Source: Marinospirillum minutulum DSM 6287
GTDB taxonomy: Bacteria; Pseudomonadota; Gammaproteobacteria; Pseudomonadales; Halomonadaceae
Assembly (NCBI RefSeq): GCF_000422325.1
Contig: NZ_KE383818.1
Span: 495,945 to 559,944, forward strand
Direction of reading: 5' to 3'
DNA: 64,000 nucleotides
How positions within the stretch are numbered: position 1 is the first letter of the stretch; each line of letters opens with the position of its first letter. Under the pieces are notes generated by a model, which saw only the letters and a program-made list of their open reading frames with translations, was not told where the DNA came from and did not search any database. Both the position numbers and the translations under genes were made by a program. Shown here in pieces: positions 37,148-44,790 of the stretch.

Positions 37148-37519
37148 TTAAAAGGTTAAAACATTACGACTTGTTGCTAGTAGTTTTTGTAGCTGAAGCG
37201 GATTACAACTTTCTGTTGGTAGTAATAAATCAGCAGTGGTAAGGCTGTAATCTAGCAGTGCCTGTTCATCTACAAAGAGTTGGTTTATATCATAAAGCCC
37301 TAGGGCTTGAAGCATTGCTTGAGTACCTTTTAAAGCTAAAATATCAGGCTGCTGATTGGGGTGTAGTTGTAAAACCCCCGCTCCTAAAAAAATTAAGCCG
37401 GTTTGTTGCTCAAAGGTGCTATTAACCAAGCTTAAGTCTAAACCTTCTTTAGCTAAACTAGCGGTGAGGGGTGGTTGGGTAAAAACCACTAGCAGATCAA
37501 AAGAGTTACTGGCTTTCAT
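37148..37519 (-). CDS. tusC: Sulfur relay protein TusC (DsrF family)
   Basis: TusC is the second subunit of TusBCD. The 123-residue protein has a DsrE/F-like fold, with LVVFTQPPLTASLAKEGLDLSLV early and LGAGVLQLHPNQQPD in the middle, and the order tusD-tusC-tusB. Its ATG overlaps the tusD stop (four bases). The family's role is structural; no catalytic cysteine is expected. Confidence 0.87.
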   Translation of the reverse strand: MKASNSFDLLVVFTQPPLTASLAKEGLDLSLVNSTFEQQTGLIFLGAGVLQLHPNQQPDILALKGTQAMLQALGLYDINQLFVDEQALLDYSLTTADLLLPTESCNPLQLQKLLATSRNVLTF

Positions 37520-37917
37520 GAGTTAAATGTCACTGTTCTGTCAGCATTTGCCATACCATCAACCAGCTGACCTAAGCCAGTTAGTACAAAACCTTCTGCT
37601 AAATTATGCTGCTCTAAGCCATAACGTGCCGCTTCTTTGGCGTCAATAATGCCGCGTTTAAGTGCCGCTGCAACACATACCGCAAGTTCTAACTGGTGTT
37701 CTGCTGCTAATTTTTGCCATTCTTTGGTGAGGTTTATTTCATCTTGGGGTGGGCAGCTTAAACCATTGGCTAGAGTAACGCCTTCTTGATAAAAAAATAC
37801 CCGCTGAATTTTATGCCCAGTTGCCAAAGCGGCTTTGGCAAAACGCAAAGCAGAAAGGGGCGCCAAACTTGCGTAAGGTGCCCCAGTAACATTTAAAACA
37901 AAGGTTTTAGTTTTCAC
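37516..37917 (-). CDS. tusD: Sulfur relay protein TusD (DsrE family)
   Basis: TusD takes sulfur from TusA onto its cysteine and hands it to TusE. The 133-residue protein has VTGAPYASLAPLSALRFAKAALATGHKIQRVFFYQEGV and the active cysteine in LAVCVAAALKRGI, followed by FVLTGLGQLVDGMANADR, typical of DsrE/TusD. It starts 11 bases after the Bax1-I gene. TusA is not in the window. Confidence 0.92.
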   Translation of the reverse strand: MKTKTFVLNVTGAPYASLAPLSALRFAKAALATGHKIQRVFFYQEGVTLANGLSCPPQDEINLTKEWQKLAAEHQLELAVCVAAALKRGIIDAKEAARYGLEQHNLAEGFVLTGLGQLVDGMANADRTVTFNS

Positions 37918-37928
37918 CTAGGTTTCGC

Positions 37929-38588
37929 TTAATCGTTGTTCATGCCAAGCAAAGACAACAAGCTTAAGAAAAGGTTATAGATAGAAACAAACAAAGTAAC
38001 AGTGGCGCGTATGTAGTTGGTTTCACCGCCATTCACTATCTGCCCAGTTTGGAACAAAATTAAGGCAGAAGAGAAGATAACAAAACCAGCACTAATAGCT
38101 AGGTGTAGACCAGTTAAACCTAAGAAAAGGTTGGCTATTACACCGGCAAAGAGTACCAGACCACCGACCATTAAGAATTTGCCCATAAAGTCGAAGTCTT
38201 TTTTGGTAATTAGCGCAAAGGCTGATAAACCAAAGAAAACAAAAGCGGTCATGGAGAGTGCAGAAACAACCACATCACCCATGCCAGCACCTAGGTACAT
38301 ACCTAGAATGGGGCCAAGTGATAAACCCATAAAACCAGTGAAGGCAAAAGCACTGAGAATGCCCCAAGCTGAATCGGCTAGTTTATGCGTTAAAAACATG
38401 AGGCCATAAACACCCACAAAAAACACAATAATATTTAACTGTAGACCAGTAACTAAAGAATAGAAGGCAGTTAGCGCACTAAAAGCTAAAGTCATGCCTA
38501 ATAGCATGTAGGTGTTGCGTAGCACTTTTTGTGCTGAGGCGCTAAGTGTACGTGAACCCGTTTGGGTAGTTGAAGCGTCGTAACGCAT
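37929..38588 (-). CDS. yccA: Bax inhibitor-1/YccA family inner-membrane protein
   Basis: A 219-residue protein with seven predicted membrane segments, and the family C-terminus with ALILFQTGQIVNGGETNYIRATVTLFVSIYNLFLSLLSLLG. In E. coli YccA interacts with FtsH and modulates its activity at the membrane. It heads the tusDCBE operon, the same order as in Pseudomonas and E. coli neighbourhoods. Whether the pairing with tus genes has meaning is unknown. Confidence 0.92.
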   Translation of the reverse strand: MRYDASTTQTGSRTLSASAQKVLRNTYMLLGMTLAFSALTAFYSLVTGLQLNIIVFFVGVYGLMFLTHKLADSAWGILSAFAFTGFMGLSLGPILGMYLGAGMGDVVVSALSMTAFVFFGLSAFALITKKDFDFMGKFLMVGGLVLFAGVIANLFLGLTGLHLAISAGFVIFSSALILFQTGQIVNGGETNYIRATVTLFVSIYNLFLSLLSLLGMNND

Positions 38589-38643
38589 GGTGTTACTCCT
38601 ACAAAGTTTAGGTTGAATACTTGTTATATGACCAACGCTTAGC

Positions 38644-39681
38644 TTAAGCGTTCCGTCTTAAAATGGCAAAGCCCTGTTTGTAGCCCAAACCACCATTGCC
38701 CTGTACACCGCCTAGGTGTTTATCGCTGGTGGCTAGAGCCTGAGTCATTTCAATTAAGCCACGTAGGGCAGGTAGATTCCAAGGTGCTCGGTTAAGGTTC
38801 ATGCCACCTTTTAAGGTAAGCGAATGTTTTTGTAACCAAGCTGGAATAGCTTGCCAGCTAGTAACAAACTGACCCTGCAACAAAAGCGCTAAGGGTACAA
38901 CAGGATAACAGGTGTAGGCTTCTAGCAGTGCTTTACCTTGATTAAATGCCTCAGCAAAGTTTAGCTCTGCTTCTAGGTTGGCATAATAAAGGGCTTTTTC
39001 TAAATGCCAGTAGGTTGCTAACTCATCTAGGTAATCAACACCGTCACCCTGAGCATAGCCTATGCCAACACCTGCAACTTCGATAGCGGCTTGAGGTAAG
39101 TTAAACTTTCCAAGTAAATCTTCACGCGTTAAGAGCAAGCCACCCGTATAGTCTGTGTAAGGGTTGGCACAATCTACACCACGAAAAAGTTCAGTTTGTG
39201 GTTGAAACCAAGTGTCATCAACAGATTTTTCAGGAGCGCTGCGGCGAAAGTTTTCAAAAACTAAGTCCCTAAGGTGACGAAATTGATCAAAAGTCATGCC
39301 CTGTTCGTGACAAAACTGCCTGGCTAAATCGGTGTAGGCTTCAGTAATGGGATAATCTTTGCCATAAATTTCCATTAGGGCTTGGCGTTCTTCGCGTGGA
39401 TAGCCTGTTTTTACCGCATCAGTGCCTTCAATTAATACGGCATCAAAAGCACCTTCTCGTAACTGAGTTTGTGCATAGGCCAAGGCTTCTAAAGGGCCGC
39501 AACCAGAACGGTAATGATTTTTAGCAACAGGAGCGTCCCAGCCAACACTAAGAGGATCAATGACTAGGCGTTCTAGTTTAAGTTTGGCAGTAGCAACCTG
39601 TTCAGTTACAGCCTGGAGGGCTTCAAGGCTACCAACACCATCTTGACAGCCACCAGAGGCGATAATAAAAGCTCGGTGCAT
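38644..39681 (-). CDS. Thiolase-superfamily-like protein
   Basis: The 345-residue protein looks like a thiolase fold: HRAFIIASGGCQDGVGSLEAL at the start, a nucleophile region KNHYRSGCGPLEALAYAQ, FDAVLIEGTDAVKTGYPREER, and a glycine-rich C-terminus GGVQGNGGLGYKQGFAIL. The normal thiolase cysteine motif (N-x-x-C-x-S-G) is altered: the cysteine stands after SG. The CoA ligand and reaction are unknown. ATG 39681 is preferred, with AGGAG eight bases upstream, over the in-frame ATG at 39714, which has no binding site. It sits between yccA and a YkgJ-type gene on the same strand. Confidence 0.6.
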   Translation of the reverse strand: MHRAFIIASGGCQDGVGSLEALQAVTEQVATAKLKLERLVIDPLSVGWDAPVAKNHYRSGCGPLEALAYAQTQLREGAFDAVLIEGTDAVKTGYPREERQALMEIYGKDYPITEAYTDLARQFCHEQGMTFDQFRHLRDLVFENFRRSAPEKSVDDTWFQPQTELFRGVDCANPYTDYTGGLLLTREDLLGKFNLPQAAIEVAGVGIGYAQGDGVDYLDELATYWHLEKALYYANLEAELNFAEAFNQGKALLEAYTCYPVVPLALLLQGQFVTSWQAIPAWLQKHSLTLKGGMNLNRAPWNLPALRGLIEMTQALATSDKHLGGVQGNGGLGYKQGFAILRRNA

Positions 39682-39742
39682 AATGAAGTCTCCTAGTTGT
39701 TCTTTTAGTTGCATTGATTGTAGATAAGCTAAGGGTAAGTTG

Positions 39743-40030
39743 CTAGCTGCTAGTGCTTGCTTCTAACCAAGCAAGGTTTTGTAAGGCCTCTTCACGACAA
39801 GTACCACAAACTTCTGCGTCAAAATTAAACGCACTACAAACTCTAGGGCGTGTTGCTTGATCAAACAACTCGCAAAGTAAGTTTTCATTTAAATGCACAC
39901 AAATTTTGCCAGCAGGCTTACCTTGCGGCATGGCTGAGGTGGTGGAAGTAATAGAGGGTGCTATGCAGCAGGCAGCACAAGCAGAACGGCAAGCGTGGCT
40001 GGAGGTTTCTAGGTTTTTAAGAGGGATCAT
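39743..40030 (-). CDS. YkgJ-family cysteine cluster protein
   Basis: A 95-residue protein with nine cysteines. Four are near the N-terminus (CRSACAACC, residues 14-22), then C44, C53, C65, C75 and C78, with RPRVCSAFNFDAEVCGTC. This spacing is typical of YkgJ/UPF0153 proteins, which probably bind a metal or Fe-S cluster through the N-terminal cysteines. It diverges from trhP, and the gap of 74 bases holds both promoters. Function unknown. Confidence 0.82.
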   Translation of the reverse strand: MIPLKNLETSSHACRSACAACCIAPSITSTTSAMPQGKPAGKICVHLNENLLCELFDQATRPRVCSAFNFDAEVCGTCREEALQNLAWLEASTSS

Positions 40031-40104
40031 GTGTTTATTTGTTTTCTGCCTGTGTTAAAATTCTATTATTAATCCTAGTTGAATGGTCAGGTATACCTAA
40101 TCTA

Positions 40105-41484
40105 ATGAAATCTCCCGAACTTCTTTCCCCTGCGGGCACTTTCCGCAACATGCAGTATGCCATTGCTTATGGTGCCGATGCGGTTTATGCCGGTCAGCCA
40201 CGTTATAGTTTGCGCGTACGTAACAATGATTTCAATCTACAAGGCTTAGCGGATGGTATTGAATACGCTCACCAGCGCAACAAGCTATTTTTTGTAGCCA
40301 GTAATATTGCACCCCATAATAGCAAAGTGCGCAGCTACTTAAAGGATATGGAACCCGTTATTCAAATGCAGCCAGATGCTTTAATTATGTCTGACCCTGG
40401 CTTAATTATGATGGTGCGTGAAAAGTGGCCAGACCAAGTGATTCACCTCTCGGTTCAAGCTAACGTAGTGAACTATGCCGCAGTAAAGTTTTGGGAAAAG
40501 TTAGGCGTACAGCGCATTATCTTATCGCGTGAACTGTCGCTTGATGAAATTGCAGAAATTCGCCAAGAATGCCCCACCGTAGAGTTAGAAACCTTTGTAC
40601 ACGGTGCCTTGTGCATTGCCTATTCTGGCCGTTGTTTACTTTCAGGTTATTTTAATCACCGCGACCCTAACCAAGGTTCTTGTACCAATGCTTGCCGTTG
40701 GAATTATAAAACCCATGATGTTGCTACCGATGATACGGGTGATTTAATTCCCTTGGCTCAAGCCAGTGCGCAAGGCATTTGGACACCCGGTCAAAAAGAA
40801 GCCAATAGCAAAACCGCAGGCGGTACAGAAGGCCAAGAAGTGCTTTCTGCACTAATAGAAGAAGCCAAACGCCCCGGCGAGTTTATGCCCATTTTTGAGG
40901 ATGAACACGGCACTTATATAATGAACTCCCGTGATTTACGTGCTGTGCAACACGTAGCACGTTTAGCCGAGATGGGTGTAGATTCTTTAAAAATTGAAGG
41001 CCGTACCAAAAGCCATTATTACGTGGCGCGTACTGCCCAAGTTTATCGCCGTGCTATAGACGATGCGGTAGCAGGCAAGCCCTTTGATATGGACTTAATG
41101 GATGCACTAGAAAACCTAGCTAACCGTGGTTACACCGAAGGTTTTTACCGCCGCCATGTACACGATGAATACCAAAACTACGAAACGGGTAATTCAGTGG
41201 GTGTACACCAGCAATTTGTGGGTGAAGTGTTAGAAGCTAAAGACAACGGCTGGATAGACATAGAAGTTAAAAATAAGTTTGAAGTGGGTGATACGCTGGA
41301 ATTAATGACTCCAGCTGGCAACCGCCGCTTTAAGCTAGATGCCTTAGAAAACAGCAAAAATGGTAAAGCCATGAGCGTTGCCCCAGGTACCGGCCACTTT
41401 GTACGCTGCCAGCTACCGGGTGAAATGCTGGAAGGCGATAACCTTAAATATGCCATGGTTATGCGCGACCTTAGCCACGGATAA
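40105..41484 (+). CDS. trhP: Peptidase U32 family tRNA hydroxylation protein TrhP (YegQ)
   Basis: TrhP (YegQ) is needed for 5-hydroxyuridine formation at tRNA U34. The 459-residue protein begins MKSPELLSPAGTFRNMQYAIAYGADAVYAG, has the U32 signature ETFVHGALCIAYSGRCLLSGYF and NACRWNY with cysteines, and a C-terminal beta-barrel domain (NSVGVHQQFVGEVLEA). I use ATG 40105; a longer opening from TTG 40039 adds residues not seen in the family. It is the third tRNA wobble-uridine gene in the window, besides mnmA and the tus genes. A REP-like element follows. Confidence 0.9.
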   Translation: MKSPELLSPAGTFRNMQYAIAYGADAVYAGQPRYSLRVRNNDFNLQGLADGIEYAHQRNKLFFVASNIAPHNSKVRSYLKDMEPVIQMQPDALIMSDPGLIMMVREKWPDQVIHLSVQANVVNYAAVKFWEKLGVQRIILSRELSLDEIAEIRQECPTVELETFVHGALCIAYSGRCLLSGYFNHRDPNQGSCTNACRWNYKTHDVATDDTGDLIPLAQASAQGIWTPGQKEANSKTAGGTEGQEVLSALIEEAKRPGEFMPIFEDEHGTYIMNSRDLRAVQHVARLAEMGVDSLKIEGRTKSHYYVARTAQVYRRAIDDAVAGKPFDMDLMDALENLANRGYTEGFYRRHVHDEYQNYETGNSVGVHQQFVGEVLEAKDNGWIDIEVKNKFEVGDTLELMTPAGNRRFKLDALENSKNGKAMSVAPGTGHFVRCQLPGEMLEGDNLKYAMVMRDLSHG

Positions 41485-41501
41485 AACGGATAAACAATCT
41501 T

Positions 41502-41575
41502 GTAGGTCAGTCTTTAGGCCGACGCTTTATTTTAGGTTGGTCTTTAGGCCAACTTGTCGGGCTGAAGCCCGCCCT
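41502..41575. repeat. REP-like hairpin cluster, copy 2
   Basis: Between trhP and the TatD gene lie TTGGTCTTTAGGCCAA (41537-41552) and TCGGGCTGAAGCCCG (41557-41571), the reverse complement of copy 1 at 35320-35356 with a different linker. A third partial unit with GTCTTTAGGCC lies at 41509-41519. Opposite-orientation copies suggest a BIME-like family. Confidence 0.7.
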
Positions 41576-41620
41576 ACCTAAGGTCAACCTATATAATTAA
41601 GAGGCTTTAAGGTAAATAAA

Positions 41621-42415
41621 ATGCTTTACGATGCCCACTGCCACTTAGATTTTCCGGTCTTCGATGCGGACCGTGAAGAAGTGTTGCAGCGGGCAAAGTT
41701 GGCTGGTGTAACTACCCTTATTTTAGCGGCAACCACCGCTGCTACCTGGCCAAGACTTTTAAACCTAGTAGAAAGCTCTGCTTCAACTAGCCCCCAGCTT
41801 TACGCCTGCTTAGGTTTGCATCCACTTTTTATTGACCAGCACCAGCCAGAAGATTTAATTCAACTTAAAGAGCAACTACTCACTTCACCTAAAGTTATAG
41901 CCCTAGGTGAAATCGGTATCGATTTACACAGCCCAGAGTCACAAGCCCAAGAAGCCAAGCAATGGCAGTTTTTTGATGCCCAGCTAAGGTTAGCTAAAGA
42001 ACTTAACTTGCCGGTAGTAATTCATGTACGCCAAGCCATGGATTTAGTCATTCAGCGCTTAAGGCGCTTTCAACTGCCGCAAGGTGGTTTATTGCATGCT
42101 TTTTCTGGCAGTCAGCAACAGGCTGAACAGCTAGTTGAGTTAGGTTTTAAACTTGGCTTAGGTGGCGGTATTACTTACCCAAGAGCCAATAAACTAAGAA
42201 ATATTGCTAAAACCCTGCCTTTAACTGCTTTTTTGTTAGAAACCGACAGCCCAGATATGCCTTTAAAGGGTTTTCAAGGCCAGCGTAACGAACCAGCTAG
42301 AGTGGCGCTAGTGGCAAAAGCCCTAGCAGAAGTGCGTGAAACTACAGTAAAAGCTCTTATACCTTCGCTTCATTCCAACCTGTTACAAACCTTTCCTAAG
42401 CTAAAAATTATTTAA
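41621..42415 (+). CDS. yjjV: TatD-family metal-dependent hydrolase, YjjV-like
   Basis: The 264-residue TIM-barrel hydrolase has the metal-ligand motifs DAHCHLD, ALGEIGIDLH, VVIHVRQA, LLHAFSGS and LLETDSPDMP, all intact. The family includes nucleases such as TatD and YcfH; the pattern (VFDADREEVLQRAKLAGVTTLILAATT) is closest to YjjV. AAGG precedes the ATG. The substrate is not known. Confidence 0.88.
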   Translation: MLYDAHCHLDFPVFDADREEVLQRAKLAGVTTLILAATTAATWPRLLNLVESSASTSPQLYACLGLHPLFIDQHQPEDLIQLKEQLLTSPKVIALGEIGIDLHSPESQAQEAKQWQFFDAQLRLAKELNLPVVIHVRQAMDLVIQRLRRFQLPQGGLLHAFSGSQQQAEQLVELGFKLGLGGGITYPRANKLRNIAKTLPLTAFLLETDSPDMPLKGFQGQRNEPARVALVAKALAEVRETTVKALIPSLHSNLLQTFPKLKII

Positions 42416-42493
42416 GCATCACTAACCTTAGGGATGTTATTCCTTCCCAAATAAGAACAAACTTCACTAAATGATTGATTTAAGAGTAACCCG

Positions 42494-42919
42494 ATGAAAA
42501 GAGAAAAAATTACTGTTGCTTTGGTCGATGATGATCCAGCAGTTAGATTAAGATTCAAAGCATCCATAGAGAAACACCCAGACCTACATTGGCTAGGTGA
42601 AGCAACCTGTGTACGTGAAGGAAAAGCACTTGCTTTAAATACTTGCCCAAGAGTATTGCTGGTAGATTTAGGCTTACCAGATGGGTCGGGGATGGAAATA
42701 ATTCAAGAAATTAGCCAAAAGCAACCCAATACAGAAATTATGGTTGTTAGCATGTTTGGTGACGAAGGCCATGTAGTTCAAGCAATAGAAGCCGGTGCTA
42801 GTGGTTATATTTTAAAAGATACCGATGATTTAAGCTTAGCAGAGCACATTATTCAGCTATGTGATGGCGGTAGCCCCATGAGCCCAATGATTGCCCGCCA
42901 TCTTTTAAAGCGAATGTAA
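42494..42919 (+). CDS. NarL/LuxR-type response regulator, receiver part (split by in-frame stop)
   Basis: The 141-residue product holds the receiver domain (VALVDDDPAVRLRF, phosphoacceptor D58 in LLVDLGLPDGSG, YILKDTDD) and ends at TAA 42917. The sequence after the stop continues in the same frame with linker and LuxR helix-turn-helix. The reading frame is thus that of a normal NarL-type regulator of about 227 residues broken by one TAA. As annotated, the receiver would have no DNA-binding part. The cognate kinase lies directly downstream. Single-base change (such as CAA to TAA), sequencing error or read-through are all possible. Confidence 0.8.
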   Translation: MKREKITVALVDDDPAVRLRFKASIEKHPDLHWLGEATCVREGKALALNTCPRVLLVDLGLPDGSGMEIIQEISQKQPNTEIMVVSMFGDEGHVVQAIEAGASGYILKDTDDLSLAEHIIQLCDGGSPMSPMIARHLLKRM

Positions 42920-43177
42920 ACAGCCGAGGCGAATAATAAAAAGAAGCTAGATGATTTAAGTGCAGCAGCATCTTTAACACGCCGTGAAATGCAGCTATTA
43001 AAACTTTTAGCACGTGGTTATACCTACCGTGAAGTGGCTGAAGATTTAAACGTTTCTAGCCATACGGTTAATTCACATATTAAAAATTTATACCGAAAAC
43101 TATCCGTTAAAACTAAAAACGAAGCAGTTTTTGCAGCAACTCGGCAAGGCTTGCTAGATATGCATGAGCTAGACTAA
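42920..43177 (+). pseudogene. LuxR helix-turn-helix remnant in frame with the preceding receiver
   Basis: In frame with the receiver after TAA 42917, the translation has a linker (TAEANNKKKLDDLSAAA), then the LuxR DNA-binding domain SLTRREMQLLKLLARGYTYREVAEDLNVSSHTVNSHIKNLYRKLSV. The only ATG (42989) lies inside the first helix, after LTRRE, and has no binding site upstream, so a separate gene product would lack part of the domain. I treat it as the broken half of one gene. The frame is open up to 43177, with no other damage. Confidence 0.75.
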
Positions 43178-43179
43178 TA

Positions 43180-44403
43180 ATGCTAAAACTTCCCATTACC
43201 AAAAAGCTAAAAATACTTTGGAATAATTTAACGACCTGTGGTGGCAGTTTTTTTCCTGGCAGCCGCCATTATCGCAGAGTGTTTTTAATTAACGTTATGC
43301 TTATAGCGGCAATGGGAGTTTTTGGACTTTTTACTTTTTTGAACTTATTAGTTTTTAATGATTTTAAAGTTGCACTAGTCGATTTTGTTGCCTTTATTTC
43401 TGCTTTGCTTGCTTTAATTTACTTTCGCTTTAGTCGTGACGTAAGAAAAAGCGGCTTCATAACTACTGTTATAATTGGCTTGGCTCTGCTTAGTTTTCTT
43501 TACTTAACTCAGCATTATGAATATAGCCTATTCTGGCTGGCTACCTTCCCGCCTTTTGCTTACTTTCTTAACGGTACAAAACGTGGCACGCTAGCAGTTG
43601 CTTTACTGTTTATACCTGTGTTTATTACCTTAATTCTTAATTTAGGTGTATGGGAGCCAGCGCCCTATGATCAGGTATCCATTTATAATATTTCTATTGC
43701 CTTTATTGCCTTAGCTGTTTTGGTGTACTTTTATGAGAAAAGTCGCCATCAGGCACATCTGCAACTTCAATCTATTAAAGCACGAGAAGCAACCGAAAAA
43801 GAACGTAACCGTTTGCTAAGAGAAATGCATGATGGCCTTGGTGCACAGCTAACCACGGCGCTTTATGCCACACGTAATGAACAGGCCAGTGTTGATGAAA
43901 TAGCAGACTACTTGCAGCTAGCCTTAGAAGACTTGCGAATTATGATGGACTCTATGCAAGCTTTTGATGGCGATGTAGCGACCTTGCTTGGTCAGCTTCG
44001 TTATAGGTTAGAAAGACCTATTCAACAAGCAGGTTTGACTTTAACTTGGCAAGTTGATGATTTGCCAGATTTTCCCAATATGACACCGCAAGATGCGTTA
44101 AACTTGCAGAGAGTAGTTCAAGAAACTTTAGTGAATACCATTAAACACGCTAAAGCCAGTAAAGTTAGCTTAATCGCTTGCATGACAGCACCCAACTGCT
44201 TAAAAATTCAAGTAAAAGATGATGGTTGTGGGTTTGATGAGCAGTCAGTAGAGTTTACCGGTAGGGGCTTAAGTAATTTGCACTATAGAGCGGTTGAGCT
44301 AAATGCTAGTTTAACCATTAATACCCAGCCAGGTCGTGGTTGCTCTATAGAACTACTCATTCCTGTTAGTAAAATAAGCGATAATTGGCTAGCAAAATTA
44401 TAG
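43180..44403 (+). CDS. NarL-family sensor histidine kinase with multi-helix membrane input domain
   Basis: The 407-residue protein has an N-terminal membrane domain of about six helices (residues 35-185) with very short loops, then a HisKA_3 dimerisation domain with the phosphorylated histidine in RLLREMHDGLGAQL (H217), and a HATPase domain (VVQETLVNTIKHAKASKVSL, VKDDGCGFDEQSVEFTGRGLSNL). The lack of a large periplasmic domain suggests sensing within the membrane. It starts 2 bases after the split regulator's stop. The kinase is intact although its regulator is interrupted. Confidence 0.9.
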   Translation: MLKLPITKKLKILWNNLTTCGGSFFPGSRHYRRVFLINVMLIAAMGVFGLFTFLNLLVFNDFKVALVDFVAFISALLALIYFRFSRDVRKSGFITTVIIGLALLSFLYLTQHYEYSLFWLATFPPFAYFLNGTKRGTLAVALLFIPVFITLILNLGVWEPAPYDQVSIYNISIAFIALAVLVYFYEKSRHQAHLQLQSIKAREATEKERNRLLREMHDGLGAQLTTALYATRNEQASVDEIADYLQLALEDLRIMMDSMQAFDGDVATLLGQLRYRLERPIQQAGLTLTWQVDDLPDFPNMTPQDALNLQRVVQETLVNTIKHAKASKVSLIACMTAPNCLKIQVKDDGCGFDEQSVEFTGRGLSNLHYRAVELNASLTINTQPGRGCSIELLIPVSKISDNWLAKL

Positions 44404-44417
44404 GGTAAGAGTCCGCA

Positions 44418-44765
44418 ATGAGTTCTAATGATACGGGTGGTTATACACCTACTTTTACTTCATCAGGTTCAGCATTACGCACCCTGCGTACAGGGAAAAG
44501 AAACCCTAACTGGAAGGCTGCAGCAGAATTCTTAATGGAAAGAGCAGCGCCCGATGTAAAGTTGTTGGTAGAAGCAGCGACACAAATTGAGTTAGAAAAA
44601 GAAGGGCTGCGAACAGATAAAAGAGAAGTAGTTACAAAAAAAAGCAGCTTTAACCTAAATTTAAATCTTAGCTGGTTGCAGTGGCTGTTGGCAGCCGCCG
44701 CAGGTGCAGGCTTTATCGCACTACTAGTGTGGATTATAAAAAATGCAAGCTTAAGGGTTTGTTAA
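44418..44765 (+). CDS. Unknown single-pass membrane protein
   Basis: A 115-residue protein without recognised domain. Residues 1-85 are polar: a Ser/Thr/Gly-rich start, then a charged helical part (FLMERAAPDVKLLVEAATQIELEKEGLRTDKREVVTKK). One C-terminal membrane helix follows (LQWLLAAAAGAGFIALLVWII), then NASLRVC. The arrangement is that of a tail-anchored protein. It begins 14 bases after the kinase and lies 25 bases before the Slam-like gene, so it is probably co-transcribed with them. I do not recognise it. Confidence 0.6.
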   Translation: MSSNDTGGYTPTFTSSGSALRTLRTGKRNPNWKAAAEFLMERAAPDVKLLVEAATQIELEKEGLRTDKREVVTKKSSFNLNLNLSWLQWLLAAAAGAGFIALLVWIIKNASLRVC

Positions 44766-44790
44766 AATCTACTAAAAACCATTTCAACCT

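Noticed and set aside
40039-40104. N-terminal extension of trhP from TTG
   Set aside because: The extra residues are hydrophobic and unlike the family, there is no ribosome-binding site, and MKSPELLSPAG at 40105 is the standard N-terminus.
42989-43177. Stand-alone 62-residue LuxR-type regulator gene
   Set aside because: Its ATG lies within the first helix of the DNA-binding domain, has no ribosome-binding site, and the frame continues upstream into the receiver gene. A broken single gene explains it better.
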